DNA of 64,000 nucleotides from the NCBI RefSeq assembly GCF_020009625.1, contig NZ_JAIHLP010000002.1, forward strand, positions 1 to 64,000. The letters are read 5' to 3'. This DNA is from Leifsonia poae. GTDB lineage: Bacteria; Actinomycetota; Actinomycetes; Actinomycetales; Microbacteriaceae. The stretch's first letter is position 1. The number at the start of each line of letters is the position of its first letter. Below, piece after piece: positions 24,682-33,552 of this stretch. The notes beneath the pieces were generated by a model, which did no database searches, was not told the origin of the DNA, and saw only the letters and a program-made list of their open reading frames with translations. The translations under genes were made by a program, and so were the position numbers.

Positions 24682-26465
24682 GTCGCCGGTCCGCCGACCA
24701 TCTCCGCAATGGCGTCGGCCGCCCGCACCAGTGCGAGGTGGGTGAGCGCCTGCGGTGTGTTCCCGGCCTGAGAACGCCCCTCCACGTCGTATTCCTCCGA
24801 AAGCATGCCGACATCGTTGGACAGACCGACGACGCGGTCCATGAGCCGGCGTGCGTCGGCCTCGCGACCCGACCGGGCGTACTGTTCCACCAGCCAGAAC
24901 GAACAGGCGAGGAAGGGATGCTCGCCCGGCGGGAGCCCGTCGACGCCCGCCTCGGTGCGGTATCGCAGCACGAGATCCTGGCGAAGCAGATCGGATTCGA
25001 TCGCGCTCACGGTGCCGAGCATCCGCGGGTCGTCCCAATCGCAGTACCCCACCTGTGCGAGCTGCAGTAGGGAGGCGTCCACCTCATCGCTGCCGAAGTA
25101 CTGCACGTAGCTCTGTCGCTCGGCGTCGAATCCGTTCGCCTCGACGTCGGCGCGCACTTCGTCTCGGAGCAGGCGCCACCGGTCGACGGGCCCATCCAGT
25201 CCGTGCACCTCGACGGCCTGCACCGCCCGATCGAACGCAGCCCACACCAGCACGCGGGAGTGGGTGAAGAAGCGGGGTTCGCCCCTGATCTCCCAGATGC
25301 CGTGATCCGGGTCGCGCCAGTGCGTCTCGAGGTAGCCCATCAGCGCGCGCTGCAGGGCCCAGGAGAACCGGGTCTCCTCCACCCCATTCGCCCGGCCGTG
25401 ATCGAGGGCGAGCATCACCTCGCCGATCACATCTGCCTGGAACTGGGTGGAGGCGCCGTTGCCGATGCGCACCGGCGATGCGCCCTGATAGCCGGGCAGA
25501 CTCGTGATGTCGCGTTCTGCGAGGTCACGCTCGCCCGACAGGCCGTACATGATCTGCACATCGGCCGGGTCGCCGGCGACCGCCCGCAGCAGCCAGTCGC
25601 GCCAGTGATCGACATAGTCGGTGTAGCCGTGGCCGATGAGCACCGAGATGGTGAGCGACGCATCCCGAAGCCAGACGTAGCGGTAGTCCCAGTTCCGTTC
25701 GCCACCGAAGGCCTCGGGGAGCGATGTGGTGGCGGCAGCGACGATGCCGCCGGTCTGCAGGTGGGTCAGCGCGCGCAGCAGGAGCAGCGAGCGGACGACT
25801 TCGTCGCGATACGGGCCCTCATGGCTGCAGCCTTCGGCCCACTCCGTCCACCACGCGCGTGTGCGTTGCAGGGCGGATTCGATGTCGAGCGGTTCGGGGG
25901 TGTCGCGGTGCGAGCGGAACCAGGTGAGGCTGAGATCGATGGTCTCGCCGGCGTCGACGGTGAACTCGCCCGTGTGACTGTGGTCGGTGGCGCGCAGGGT
26001 GGAGCCGCGCACCACGATCGCATTCGGGCCGGCGACCGCGATCAGGGCCGGCGGGTGCACGCTGGTGTCTTTGCGCACCCACGGGATGGCGCTGGCGTAG
26101 TCGAACCGAATGCGCAGATCCTGCCGCATCCGCACCGAACCGCGGACGCCCCGCACGCGCCGGATCAGATCGGCCCGGCCGTCGCCCATCGGCATCGCAT
26201 CGGTGACCTCGACCTCGCCGTCGGCGGTCGTCCAGCGGGTGACGAGGATCATCGTGTCGCCCTCGTACCGCCTCGTCGTCGTCGCGGTGGGATCGGTGGG
26301 CGCCAGCAGCCAGCGACCGTGGTCTTCGGTGCCGAGCAGGGCACCGAACATCGACTGCGAGTCGTAGCGCGGAAGGCAGAGCCAGTCGACGCTTCCGTCC
26401 CGTCCGACGAGTGCTCCGGTGAAGCAGTCACTGATCAGGGCGTAATCCTCGATGGGGAGCGACAT
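24678..26465 (-). CDS. Glycoside hydrolase family 15 (glucoamylase/trehalase-like)
   Basis: ATG 26465 follows GGAGGAC and gives 595 aa. It begins [20 protein letters not shown] with the N-terminal beta-sandwich ([20 protein letters not shown]). The (alpha/alpha)6 barrel has [20 protein letters not shown], the GH15 signature, and a C-terminal VGMLSEEYD whose Glu is the likely catalytic base. In actinobacteria this subgroup includes trehalases as well as glucan hydrolases, so the substrate is open. It is divergent from zwf, consistent with carbon metabolism. Confidence 0.85.
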   Translation of the reverse strand: MSLPIEDYALISDCFTGALVGRDGSVDWLCLPRYDSQSMFGALLGTEDHGRWLLAPTDPTATTTRRYEGDTMILVTRWTTADGEVEVTDAMPMGDGRADLIRRVRGVRGSVRMRQDLRIRFDYASAIPWVRKDTSVHPPALIAVAGPNAIVVRGSTLRATDHSHTGEFTVDAGETIDLSLTWFRSHRDTPEPLDIESALQRTRAWWTEWAEGCSHEGPYRDEVVRSLLLLRALTHLQTGGIVAAATTSLPEAFGGERNWDYRYVWLRDASLTISVLIGHGYTDYVDHWRDWLLRAVAGDPADVQIMYGLSGERDLAERDITSLPGYQGASPVRIGNGASTQFQADVIGEVMLALDHGRANGVEETRFSWALQRALMGYLETHWRDPDHGIWEIRGEPRFFTHSRVLVWAAFDRAVQAVEVHGLDGPVDRWRLLRDEVRADVEANGFDAERQSYVQYFGSDEVDASLLQLAQVGYCDWDDPRMLGTVSAIESDLLRQDLVLRYRTEAGVDGLPPGEHPFLACSFWLVEQYARSGREADARRLMDRVVGLSNDVGMLSEEYDVEGRSQAGNTPQALTHLALVRAADAIAEMVGGPAT

Positions 26466-26495
26466 GTCCTCCAGTATGGCCGTACTGTGGGAGGC

Positions 26496-27872
26496 ATGAC
26501 GCAGTCGGTGACCACTCTCGTGATTCTCGGAGCCAGCGGAGACCTCTCGTCCAGGCTGCTTCTCCCCGCCCTCGGCCAGTTGCTGGCGAACCATCCGGAG
26601 CGTCGTCTCCAGCTGGTCGGTTCCGGCAGCGAGGAATGGTCCGATGCGCATTGGCGTTCGGTGGTGCGGGCCTCCTTCAAGACGGTGGGGGCCTCCGGAC
26701 CGGCGGTCGACGCGGTGCTCACGGGCACGAAGTACCTGTCTGCCGACGTCACTCTTCCAGCCGACCTCGAGCGCCTCTTCAACGTATGCGACGGGGTTCC
26801 CGCGTTCTATTTCGCGCTTCCGCCGGCCGTCACGGCACTCGCGTGCACCGCGCTGGAGAAGGTGAAACGGCCGGAGGGGCTGGCACTGGCCCTCGAGAAG
26901 CCGTTCGGCACCGATCGCCGCAGCGCGATCGCCCTGAACAAGGTTCTCGCCAAACTCGTTCCCGAAGACCAGATCCACCGTGTGGACCACTTCCTTGGTC
27001 GATCGACGGTCTACAACCTGCTGGGCCTGCGGTTCGCGAACCGTATCTTCGAGCCGCTGTGGAATGCCGAGCACATCGAGCGCATCGACATCATCTATGA
27101 CGAGACGCTCGGACTGGAAGGGCGTGCCCGCTACTACGACAAGGCGGGCGCCCTCACCGACATGATCCAGAGCCACCTGCTGCAGGTGCTCGCCGTGTTG
27201 GCGATGGAGCCGCCGTCGACGCTCGGGGCCCAGGATCTGCGGGATGCGAAGGGCGCCGTTCTTCGGGCGACGCGTCTGCGCCACGACAGTCCCGTCGAGT
27301 CGAGCCGCCGCGCGAAGTACACGGCCGGGTCGGTCGAAGGGCAGAAGGTGCCTTCCTACGACAAAGAGCCGGGCGTCGACCCGTCGCGCGACACCGAGAC
27401 GCTGGCGGAAGTCACGCTCGAGGTGGAGACCTGGCGCTGGGCGGGCGTGCCGTTCACCCTTCGCTCCGGTAAGGCCCTCGGTGAGCGCCGGCGCGAGATC
27501 GTCATCACCTTCCGCGCCGCGCAGCGGATTCCGACCGGGCTGCGCGGAACGAAGGAGCCGACGAAGTTGCGCCTGCTGCTCGCCCCCGACGAGATGTCGC
27601 TGGAACTCAACATCAATGGTCCGGGTGATCCCTACAAGATCGAGCGGGCGGCGATGTCGGTCGAGTTCGGACCCGGGCAGCTCCTGGCCTACGGCGAAGT
27701 GTTGGAGGGCATCCTCGATGGCGACCCGTCGCTCTCGGTCCGCGGCGACACCGCTGTGGAATGCTGGCGGATCGTGGGGCCAGTGCTCGCCGAGTGGGCG
27801 AAGAACGAGGTCCCGTTGCAGACCTATCGGGCGGGTTCGCGCGGCCCCGCCTCCTGGGCGCCGCTCGGCTGA
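26496..27872 (+). CDS. zwf: Glucose-6-phosphate dehydrogenase
   Basis: This 458-aa enzyme oxidises glucose 6-phosphate to 6-phosphogluconolactone, feeding the pentose phosphate pathway. The N-terminal nucleotide motif is LGASGDLSSRLLLPAL. The substrate site is HRVDHFLGRSTVYNLLG, where His and Lys-type positions match RIDHYLGK (Lys replaced by Arg). The FANRIFEPLWN segment follows. ATG 26496 lies 7 nt after TACTGT (26483-26488), with GGGAGG in between, so the mRNA may be leaderless. It stands apart from the usual tkt-tal-zwf-opcA cluster and may be a second copy. Confidence 0.85.
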   Translation: MTQSVTTLVILGASGDLSSRLLLPALGQLLANHPERRLQLVGSGSEEWSDAHWRSVVRASFKTVGASGPAVDAVLTGTKYLSADVTLPADLERLFNVCDGVPAFYFALPPAVTALACTALEKVKRPEGLALALEKPFGTDRRSAIALNKVLAKLVPEDQIHRVDHFLGRSTVYNLLGLRFANRIFEPLWNAEHIERIDIIYDETLGLEGRARYYDKAGALTDMIQSHLLQVLAVLAMEPPSTLGAQDLRDAKGAVLRATRLRHDSPVESSRRAKYTAGSVEGQKVPSYDKEPGVDPSRDTETLAEVTLEVETWRWAGVPFTLRSGKALGERRREIVITFRAAQRIPTGLRGTKEPTKLRLLLAPDEMSLELNINGPGDPYKIERAAMSVEFGPGQLLAYGEVLEGILDGDPSLSVRGDTAVECWRIVGPVLAEWAKNEVPLQTYRAGSRGPASWAPLG

Positions 27873-27885
27873 ACCGTGCTCGACG

Positions 27886-29145
27886 CTAGCGCGGGAGCAG
27901 CTGGTCCCGGCGTCGGATGAGCCAGGCGCGCACCTGGGGTTGAGGCGTGAGATCGATGGCGCGCGTGTAAGCCCTGACGGCCTCCGCGGTGGCGCCCGCC
28001 TCGGCCAGGAGCGCCGCACGGGTCGCCCACGCCGGCTGGAAGCGGTCCAGGGTGGCATCTTCGATGCCGTTCAGCGACGCGAGCCCGGCCAGCGGACCGT
28101 CGCAGCGCGCGACGGCGGAGGCGAGGGCAACGCGCGCCCCCAGGGACGGTGCGACGAGCACGAGGGCCTCGGAGAGGGTGCGGACGGCCTGCCGATCGAC
28201 TGTTCCCGTTCGGGCTCGGGCGTCGTGGGCCGACTGGATCGCCGCCTCCAACTCGAACCGGCCGACCGGACCGTCGGCCTTGCGTGTCCGAATCATGGAT
28301 GCCCGGTGCAGGTACGTGTCGCCCTCGGCGATCAGTCTCCGATCCCAGTCGGTCGTATCCTGCTCGTCCAGCGGGATGTACTGTTCGACGGTGACTGGAG
28401 GCGTTCGCGCGAGCGACAGGGTGACGAGCGCCGCCAGCGCCCAAGCCTCCGGCTCGTCGCCCAGGAGTGCGGCGACGGTGACCGCGAGGTACTGCGCCTC
28501 GGCGGCGAGTGACATTCGGGTCTCGGAGGAACCGAGACCCCGGTCGATCGCGTAGCACCCGTAGATCGCCTCCAGCACGGCAGGGAGCCGAAGCGCGCGG
28601 TCCGCCCGACCGGGCACGGAGAACGGGATGCGCGCATCCCGGATGCGCCGCTTGGCGCGAACCAGGCGCTGCGCCATCGTCGCGGTGGGGATGGCGAAGG
28701 CGGCGCCGATCTGCGCTGCGTCGAAACCGAGAACGGCCTGCAGGAGCAGAGGTGTGCGGGCCCGGGTGTCGACGGCGGGATGAGCGCAGGCGAAGAGCAG
28801 CTCGAGTCGTTTGTCGCCGATCGCATCCGGGTCGATGCCGTCGAGCGACGGTAGGGATGCAGCGAGCTCCCGGTCGTCCTCAGGAATTGGTACCGACGTG
28901 CGATACGCGGCACTGCCGTACTCGTCACGGCGGCGATTGCGGGCCACAGTGAGCAGCCATCCTTCCGGGTTGTCGGGGATGCCGGAGACCGGCCAGGTGC
29001 GCAGGGCGCGCTCGAACGCATCGCCGAGCGCGTCTTCGGCTCCCGCGATGTCCCTGGCCGGTGCGGCGAGGAGCGCCACGAGTCGTCCGTACGAGGTCCG
29101 CGCGGCGCGCTCGGCGACCGCGCGGACCTCCCGGGGGTCGGTCAC
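27886..29145 (-). CDS. ECF42-type sigma factor (SigJ-like, with TPR C-terminal extension)
   Basis: GTG 29145 overlaps the DGPF gene stop by 3 nt (GTGA). The 419-aa protein has sigma region 2 (GRLVALLAAPARDIAGAEDA, then GWLLTVARNRRRDE) and region 4 (TPLLLQAVLGFDAAQIGAAF, ATMAQRLVRAKRRIRDA), followed by a 200-residue helical C-terminal extension (AEAQYLAVTVAALLGDEPEA; AWATRAALLAEAGATAEAVR) of TPR type. Known ECF42 factors have this layout and lie next to DGPF-domain genes. A second pair is at 49966-51610. Confidence 0.85.
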   Translation of the reverse strand: MTDPREVRAVAERAARTSYGRLVALLAAPARDIAGAEDALGDAFERALRTWPVSGIPDNPEGWLLTVARNRRRDEYGSAAYRTSVPIPEDDRELAASLPSLDGIDPDAIGDKRLELLFACAHPAVDTRARTPLLLQAVLGFDAAQIGAAFAIPTATMAQRLVRAKRRIRDARIPFSVPGRADRALRLPAVLEAIYGCYAIDRGLGSSETRMSLAAEAQYLAVTVAALLGDEPEAWALAALVTLSLARTPPVTVEQYIPLDEQDTTDWDRRLIAEGDTYLHRASMIRTRKADGPVGRFELEAAIQSAHDARARTGTVDRQAVRTLSEALVLVAPSLGARVALASAVARCDGPLAGLASLNGIEDATLDRFQPAWATRAALLAEAGATAEAVRAYTRAIDLTPQPQVRAWLIRRRDQLLPR

Positions 29146-29519
29146 ACCGAGGCGTTCCAGCGTCCGTCGGCGAAGTAGGTGGCCGACGGACGGATCTCGA
29201 TGACGCCCCACTGCGCCGACGGCGCCTTCTGTGCCCAGGCGAGTGCGGCATCCAGGTCGGCCACATCGATCACGAAGGTGCCACCGAGCTGGTCCTTCGT
29301 GTCGACGAAAGGCCCGTCCTGGATGCGGAGCTCACCGCTACGGGACGAGACGGTGGTGGTGAGGCCGGAAGGCTGGAGAACCTCGGCTGAGAGCAGTGCG
29401 CCGGCGGCGTCGAGCGCCTTCGCGTAGGCGTCGAAAGCGTCCATCCCCTGCTGCAGAGCCTCAGGACCGAGGTCCTCTGGCGTGAGCTCGGGATAGTGGA
29501 GGAGGAGGGTGTATCGCAT
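29142..29519 (-). CDS. DGPF/YCII-related domain protein
   Basis: ATG 29519 is preceded by AAAGGA. The 125-aa protein (MRYTLLLHYPELTPEDLG) is a ferredoxin-like YCII fold with the diagnostic DGPF (RIQDGPFVDTKDQLGG). It is translationally coupled to the ECF42 sigma gene. In studied systems DGPF genes are targets or partners of the sigma factor; enzymatic activity is not established. It lacks the His-Asp pair typical of active YciI. Confidence 0.85.
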   Translation of the reverse strand: MRYTLLLHYPELTPEDLGPEALQQGMDAFDAYAKALDAAGALLSAEVLQPSGLTTTVSSRSGELRIQDGPFVDTKDQLGGTFVIDVADLDAALAWAQKAPSAQWGVIEIRPSATYFADGRWNASV

Positions 29520-29596
29520 GGTCGTCGTCCTTTCCTTGTGCACGATGCTTGCACTCCGATGACGAATGAGCACACCCCGTATCGACAGCCGCGACA

Positions 29597-29635
29597 GAAA
29601 AGCCCCGGAAACGACGGGGGCGTCGGTCCGGGGCT
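29597..29635 (-). terminator. Rho-independent terminator of the gene at 29652
   Basis: AGCCCCGG (29601-29608) pairs with CCGGGGCT (29628-29635) around a 19-nt loop that can itself pair. On the minus strand TTTTCTGTC follows the stem, 17 nt after the stop of the minus-strand gene. Confidence 0.7.
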
Positions 29636-29651
29636 GCTCGAAAAAGTGGTG

Positions 29652-30113
29652 TCAGGCCGCGACGCGGTGGGGGATCGTCGGGATCTCGCCGGTGACCGGC
29701 TTGCGCAGATCGGTCCAGACGGTGATCGGTGCGGGCTCCCAGCTGAAGGCGACGGGTTCCCCGTCGGCGATCGCGGTGTGGGTCGTGACGGTCTCGGCGG
29801 CGACTTCCACCGCGGGGTCGGCCACATGCTGCGCCTCGGCGCGTTCCGCCGGAGCTTCGAGGTTCTCGCCCGCCTCGAGGCGACGCTTCGCATCGACGAT
29901 CGCGGCCGTGATTCCCAGGGAGACGGATTGTGCGAGCACGGAATGGAAGATCGTGTCGGAGTCGTCTTCGGAGCGGCGCGAAACAGTCCATTCGCCGCGC
30001 TCGCCGATGAGCTCGGCGACCTTCTCATGCACCAGCCCGAGGATCTGAGCCTCGCTCAACTGCGGGACCGGGGCCGCCGGTTCTGCGGCGGCGTGCCGCC
30101 TACGACCAAACAT
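29652..30113 (-). CDS. Hypothetical protein, Ala/Glu-rich
   Basis: This 153-aa protein (MFGRRRHAAAEPAAPVPQLS) has a helical domain (AQILGLVHEKVAELIGERGE, then FHSVLAQSVSLGITAAIVDA) and an Ala/Glu-rich spacer before a C-terminal strand region (SWEPAPITVWTDLRKPVTG). A pyrimidine- and GGT-rich ribosome site (GAAAGGGG) and its own terminator indicate a real, single-gene unit. No family is recognised; it looks lineage-specific. Confidence 0.6.
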   Translation of the reverse strand: MFGRRRHAAAEPAAPVPQLSEAQILGLVHEKVAELIGERGEWTVSRRSEDDSDTIFHSVLAQSVSLGITAAIVDAKRRLEAGENLEAPAERAEAQHVADPAVEVAAETVTTHTAIADGEPVAFSWEPAPITVWTDLRKPVTGEIPTIPHRVAA

Positions 30114-30198
30114 CGCGCAACCCCTTTCAGGTTGTCCTCACTGTGTGCTTCCAGTGTGGGCGATGATTGCTCGCGAGAAGGGCGGACACGCCGCGTGA

Positions 30199-30396
30199 TC
30201 AGCGGGATTTCTCGCTGATTTCGGCCTCTTTCGACTCCTGTACGACCGTGCCGATCGCGATGGCCAACGAAATGCCCGCGCTGATCCACATCAGCACGAT
30301 GCGCCAATCGCGTGCACCGCTTCGAGTCTCCCTGATGGTGGACCAGAGGCCGATGGCGGCGCTGAGCACCGCGCCGTTGAAGAGGAACTTGCGCAT
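30199..30396 (-). CDS. Small two-span membrane protein
   Basis: ATG 30396 follows GAAAGGA at short spacing and gives 65 aa: MRKFLFNGAVLSAAIGLW and IVLMWISAGISLAIAIGTVV form two membrane helices joined by a short basic loop (RETRSGARDWR), with a charged C-terminus (KEAEISEKSR). Function unknown. It is divergent from the ion transporter at 30492 and may share its control region. Confidence 0.55.
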   Translation of the reverse strand: MRKFLFNGAVLSAAIGLWSTIRETRSGARDWRIVLMWISAGISLAIAIGTVVQESKEAEISEKSR

Positions 30397-30491
30397 GCGC
30401 ATCCTTTCGGTTCGAGACAACGCTACAGCTCACGCCATGCGAAGGGTACGCCGCGGGTTACAGTCGAACCAGCCACCACGGGAGGATGCGG

Positions 30492-31643
30492 ATGCGAACA
30501 GCGCTCGTCGGCGCCGCATTGCTGCTGCTCGGCATCGTCGCCGCGCTCACCGGAATCCTCCCGGCCTCGGATGTCGCAGCGCTCTGGGACCGCGTGTGGC
30601 CGATCTTGCTGTTCGTGATCGGGGTGACCGTCGTCACGGAACTCGCCGCGGCCGCGGGCCTGTTCGCCGCCGTTGCCCAGCAGACGGCCCGCTGGGGCCG
30701 GGGCCGCGCGTGGGTGCTCTGGCTATTGGTGGTGGCGGTCGCGGTGGTCAGTACGACCTTCCTCTCGCTCGACACGACCGCCGTGCTGCTGACGCCGGTG
30801 GTCGTCGTCCTTGCGAGACACGCGGGGCTCAGCCCTCTGCCGTTCGCCCTCACGACCGTCTGGCTCGCGAACACGGCGTCGCTGCTACTCCCGGTGTCGA
30901 ACCTGACGAATCTGCTGGCGCAGCACGCGATGGGGAATCCGTCGCCGATCGGGTTCGCCGCCCTCACTGTGGCTCCGGCCGCTGTGGCGATCGTCGTGCC
31001 GGTCGTCACGATCGGGGTGGTCTTCCGTCGTTCGCTGTTGGTGCGATACGTTTCGGAGGCGCGCGATTCCGTCGACGACGGTGTGCTGTTCTGGGGGAGT
31101 GCGATCGTCGTCGTGGCGCTGCTCCCGGCTCTCGTCTCCGGTGTCGCGGTGTGGATCCCGGCCACGGCCGCGGCGCTCGTGCTCTCCCTGCTGTTCGCCA
31201 TCCGTCGGCGGACGGCACTGCGTGCCTCGCTGGTCCCCTGGCAGCTGATCGTGCTCGCGGCCGGGCTCTTCCTCTTCATTGATGCGCTGCACGCCGTCGG
31301 GCTGGGGGCACTCCTTGCGGCCGTGTCCGGTTCCGGCGAGTCGACGCTCGCGCTGCTCCGGCTCTCGGTCACCGGGATGCTCGGTGCCAACGCCGTCGAC
31401 AACCTCCCGGCCTACCTCGCGTTGGAGCCGGTGGCCGACACACCGCGACGGCTCGTCGCCCTGCTGATCGGCGTCAACGCCGGCTCGCTGATCACCCCGT
31501 GGGCCTCGCTCGCGACGCTGCTCTGGCACCAGCGGTTGAGTTCGCTCGATGTGGGTGTCTCGTGGCGCCGCTACGTTCTGCTCGGCGTCGTCGTCGCGCC
31601 GGTCACGGTCGTGCTCGCGACGCTCGCCCTCGCGGCGACGTAG
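30492..31643 (+). CDS. ArsB/NhaD-type ion transporter
   Basis: This 383-aa protein has about ten to eleven hydrophobic helices. Two inverted halves carry related re-entrant motifs: LTTVWLANTASLLLPVSNLT and SVTGMLGANAVDNLPAYLAL, typical of the ArsB/NhaD (IT) superfamily. Substrate could be arsenite, sodium or an organic anion. No ars genes are close (the ArsR at 12289 is 18 kb away). GGGAGG lies 6 nt before ATG 30492, whereas the earlier ATG 30486 is too close to it. Confidence 0.75.
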   Translation: MRTALVGAALLLLGIVAALTGILPASDVAALWDRVWPILLFVIGVTVVTELAAAAGLFAAVAQQTARWGRGRAWVLWLLVVAVAVVSTTFLSLDTTAVLLTPVVVVLARHAGLSPLPFALTTVWLANTASLLLPVSNLTNLLAQHAMGNPSPIGFAALTVAPAAVAIVVPVVTIGVVFRRSLLVRYVSEARDSVDDGVLFWGSAIVVVALLPALVSGVAVWIPATAAALVLSLLFAIRRRTALRASLVPWQLIVLAAGLFLFIDALHAVGLGALLAAVSGSGESTLALLRLSVTGMLGANAVDNLPAYLALEPVADTPRRLVALLIGVNAGSLITPWASLATLLWHQRLSSLDVGVSWRRYVLLGVVVAPVTVVLATLALAAT

Positions 31644-31659
31644 CCGGGAGCCCGCCGCC

Positions 31660-33552
31660 CTACTCGGCCGGGAGCAGTTGCGTCACCCGGACGACCCGTT
31701 TGCGCGCGACGGCGATCAGGGCGAGGAGGAACCCGAACGCGGCCCAGAGCAGAAGCCCGCCGAGACCGCGCCAGACCCCATCCGTCGACTCGACGACGCC
31801 CCGCAACGCGGTGATCGCGGTGGAGGTGGGCAGGAATCCCACCGCGGTGTCGAAGATGCCCGGGACGGTCGACACGATGCCCGAGGCGAGGGTGATCACC
31901 ACGACCAGCATCGAGACGAACCGGCCCACCCCGGCGAACAGCGCGACGAGACCGTGGTTGACGGCGGCGAAGGCGACACCGGTGGCGGCGGAGATGGCAG
32001 CGAAGCCGAACCAGTGGCCGACGTCGAGCGACAGGGCGAACTGCATGATCCCGGCGACGAGCACACCCTGCAGGGCGCCGAGGACGGCCGCGGGGACGAA
32101 CCCGTCGAGCGCGATGCGTCCGGAGGCGCGTGAGGTCAGCAGTGACCGTCGGGAGACGGCCTGCAGCACGAGGAAGGTGGCGAGCGCGCCCAACCACAGC
32201 GCGACCGAGGCGAACAGCGGGATGCTCGACTGTCCGAAGCCGGAGGAGGTGGCGGTCTTCTGCGTCACCGGCTCCGCCACGACCGAGGCGAGGTTCGTGC
32301 GCTCGCCGCTGGAGTAGTTCGGCAGGCTCGCGGCCGCCTCACCCAGTCCGGAGGCGAGCGAGGCCGCACCCGAGCTGGTCTGGTCGGCGCCGGAGGCCAG
32401 CGGTGTCAGTCCCGAGCTGAGCTGAGCGATGCCGCTGGAAAGCTGGGAGGCGCCGGAAGCGGACTGGGCGGCGCCGGAGGCGAGCTGCCCAGCGCCCGAG
32501 GCGCTCTGTGCGATGCCGTCGGTGAGGGCCGGCATCCCGGAGGCGAGCTGTGATGTGCCCTGTGCGGCGAGGCCTGAGAGGGCCACCAGGCTGGGGGATC
32601 CGTCTTTGCCGGTCGTCATCGACTGGGCGGTCGCGGCGATCTGCTTACACGTCGCATCGTTGACGCCGTGCGCGTCGGTGCAGACCTTTTCGAGGGCCGC
32701 GAGGCCGTTCGCCACCTGCCCGACCCCGCTCTGCACGCCCGCGCTCGCGGCCGACAGCTGTTGCGTCTGGGTCGGCAGGCCACTCGTCTTCTGCTGCAAT
32801 TGCGAGAGGCCACTCGCGAGTCCGGAGACGCCGCCGGCGAGCTGGGAGACGCCCGACGACAGGCCGGAAGCGCCGGTCGCCAGCTGCCCGGCGGCGTCGG
32901 CCACCTGGTGCGTTCCGCTGGCGAGCTGCGAGGCTCCGCCGGCGAGCTGGGTCGCACCGTCGGCGGCCTTCGCGATCTGGTCGTGCAGGGTGTTGAACCC
33001 CACGTACACGTTCTGCAGATAGGTGGACGTCAGCTGTTTGTTGAGCACAGAGGTCGCTGTGCTGGTGACCGCCTGACTGATCGCAGGGTCCACCAACTTC
33101 GAATCAGCGCCGGTGCGCACATCGATGGTGGCCTGCTGAGCGTCGGCGGCCTTCCCGGACGGCGAGGTCGCCGCCTTCGAGAAGTCCTTCGGAATGGTGA
33201 TGACCGCGGTGTAGGTGCCATCGGCGAGGCCGCTGGCCGCATCCGACTGGTCGGTGAGCACCCAGTCGAAGTTGTCGTTCTTGCGATCGAGCAGGCCGGC
33301 GGAGAGCTGACGCCCCAAGGGGACGGTCTGCTCGCCCACTTTGACCGGCTGGTCGAGGTTCACCACGGCGGCCTTGACCGAGTCCAGCCGTTCCGTGGGG
33401 TTCCACAGCGCCCAGACGAGCAGACCGCCGATCACCAGAGGGACGATCAGGATGCCCACGACGGTGAGCCAGGTGACGCGCCGTTCCGAGCGCATCCGTT
33501 CGAGGGAGAACAGCGAACGCGGACGGCGGAACGGAGAGGTGGGGGTGGTCAT
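31660..33552 (-). CDS. YhgE/Pip-domain membrane protein
   Basis: This 630-aa protein has one N-terminal helix (VTWLTVVGILIVPLVIGGLL), a large outer region, and five or six C-terminal helices in ABC-2 permease style. The outer part contains a long run of five-to-seven-residue repeats (QLASG, QLAGG, GLSSG, from about residue 205 to 420) that should form an extended helical rod. The family includes the phage-infection protein Pip and export components linked to type VII-like systems. Its ATG overlaps the MMPL stop (TGATG), so the two are co-produced. Confidence 0.85.
   Translation of the reverse strand: MTTPTSPFRRPRSLFSLERMRSERRVTWLTVVGILIVPLVIGGLLVWALWNPTERLDSVKAAVVNLDQPVKVGEQTVPLGRQLSAGLLDRKNDNFDWVLTDQSDAASGLADGTYTAVITIPKDFSKAATSPSGKAADAQQATIDVRTGADSKLVDPAISQAVTSTATSVLNKQLTSTYLQNVYVGFNTLHDQIAKAADGATQLAGGASQLASGTHQVADAAGQLATGASGLSSGVSQLAGGVSGLASGLSQLQQKTSGLPTQTQQLSAASAGVQSGVGQVANGLAALEKVCTDAHGVNDATCKQIAATAQSMTTGKDGSPSLVALSGLAAQGTSQLASGMPALTDGIAQSASGAGQLASGAAQSASGASQLSSGIAQLSSGLTPLASGADQTSSGAASLASGLGEAAASLPNYSSGERTNLASVVAEPVTQKTATSSGFGQSSIPLFASVALWLGALATFLVLQAVSRRSLLTSRASGRIALDGFVPAAVLGALQGVLVAGIMQFALSLDVGHWFGFAAISAATGVAFAAVNHGLVALFAGVGRFVSMLVVVITLASGIVSTVPGIFDTAVGFLPTSTAITALRGVVESTDGVWRGLGGLLLWAAFGFLLALIAVARKRVVRVTQLLPAE

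Noticed and set aside
25203..26495. Plus-strand extension of the zwf frame opposite GH15
   Set aside because: zwf homology begins at MTQSVTTLVILGASGDL (26496); the upstream part is antisense to GH15.
26466..28058. Upstream extension of the GH15 frame antisense to zwf, giving a 1126-residue protein
   Set aside because: The GH15 domain starts at [14 protein letters not shown] after a good ribosome site at 26465; the extension only mirrors zwf.
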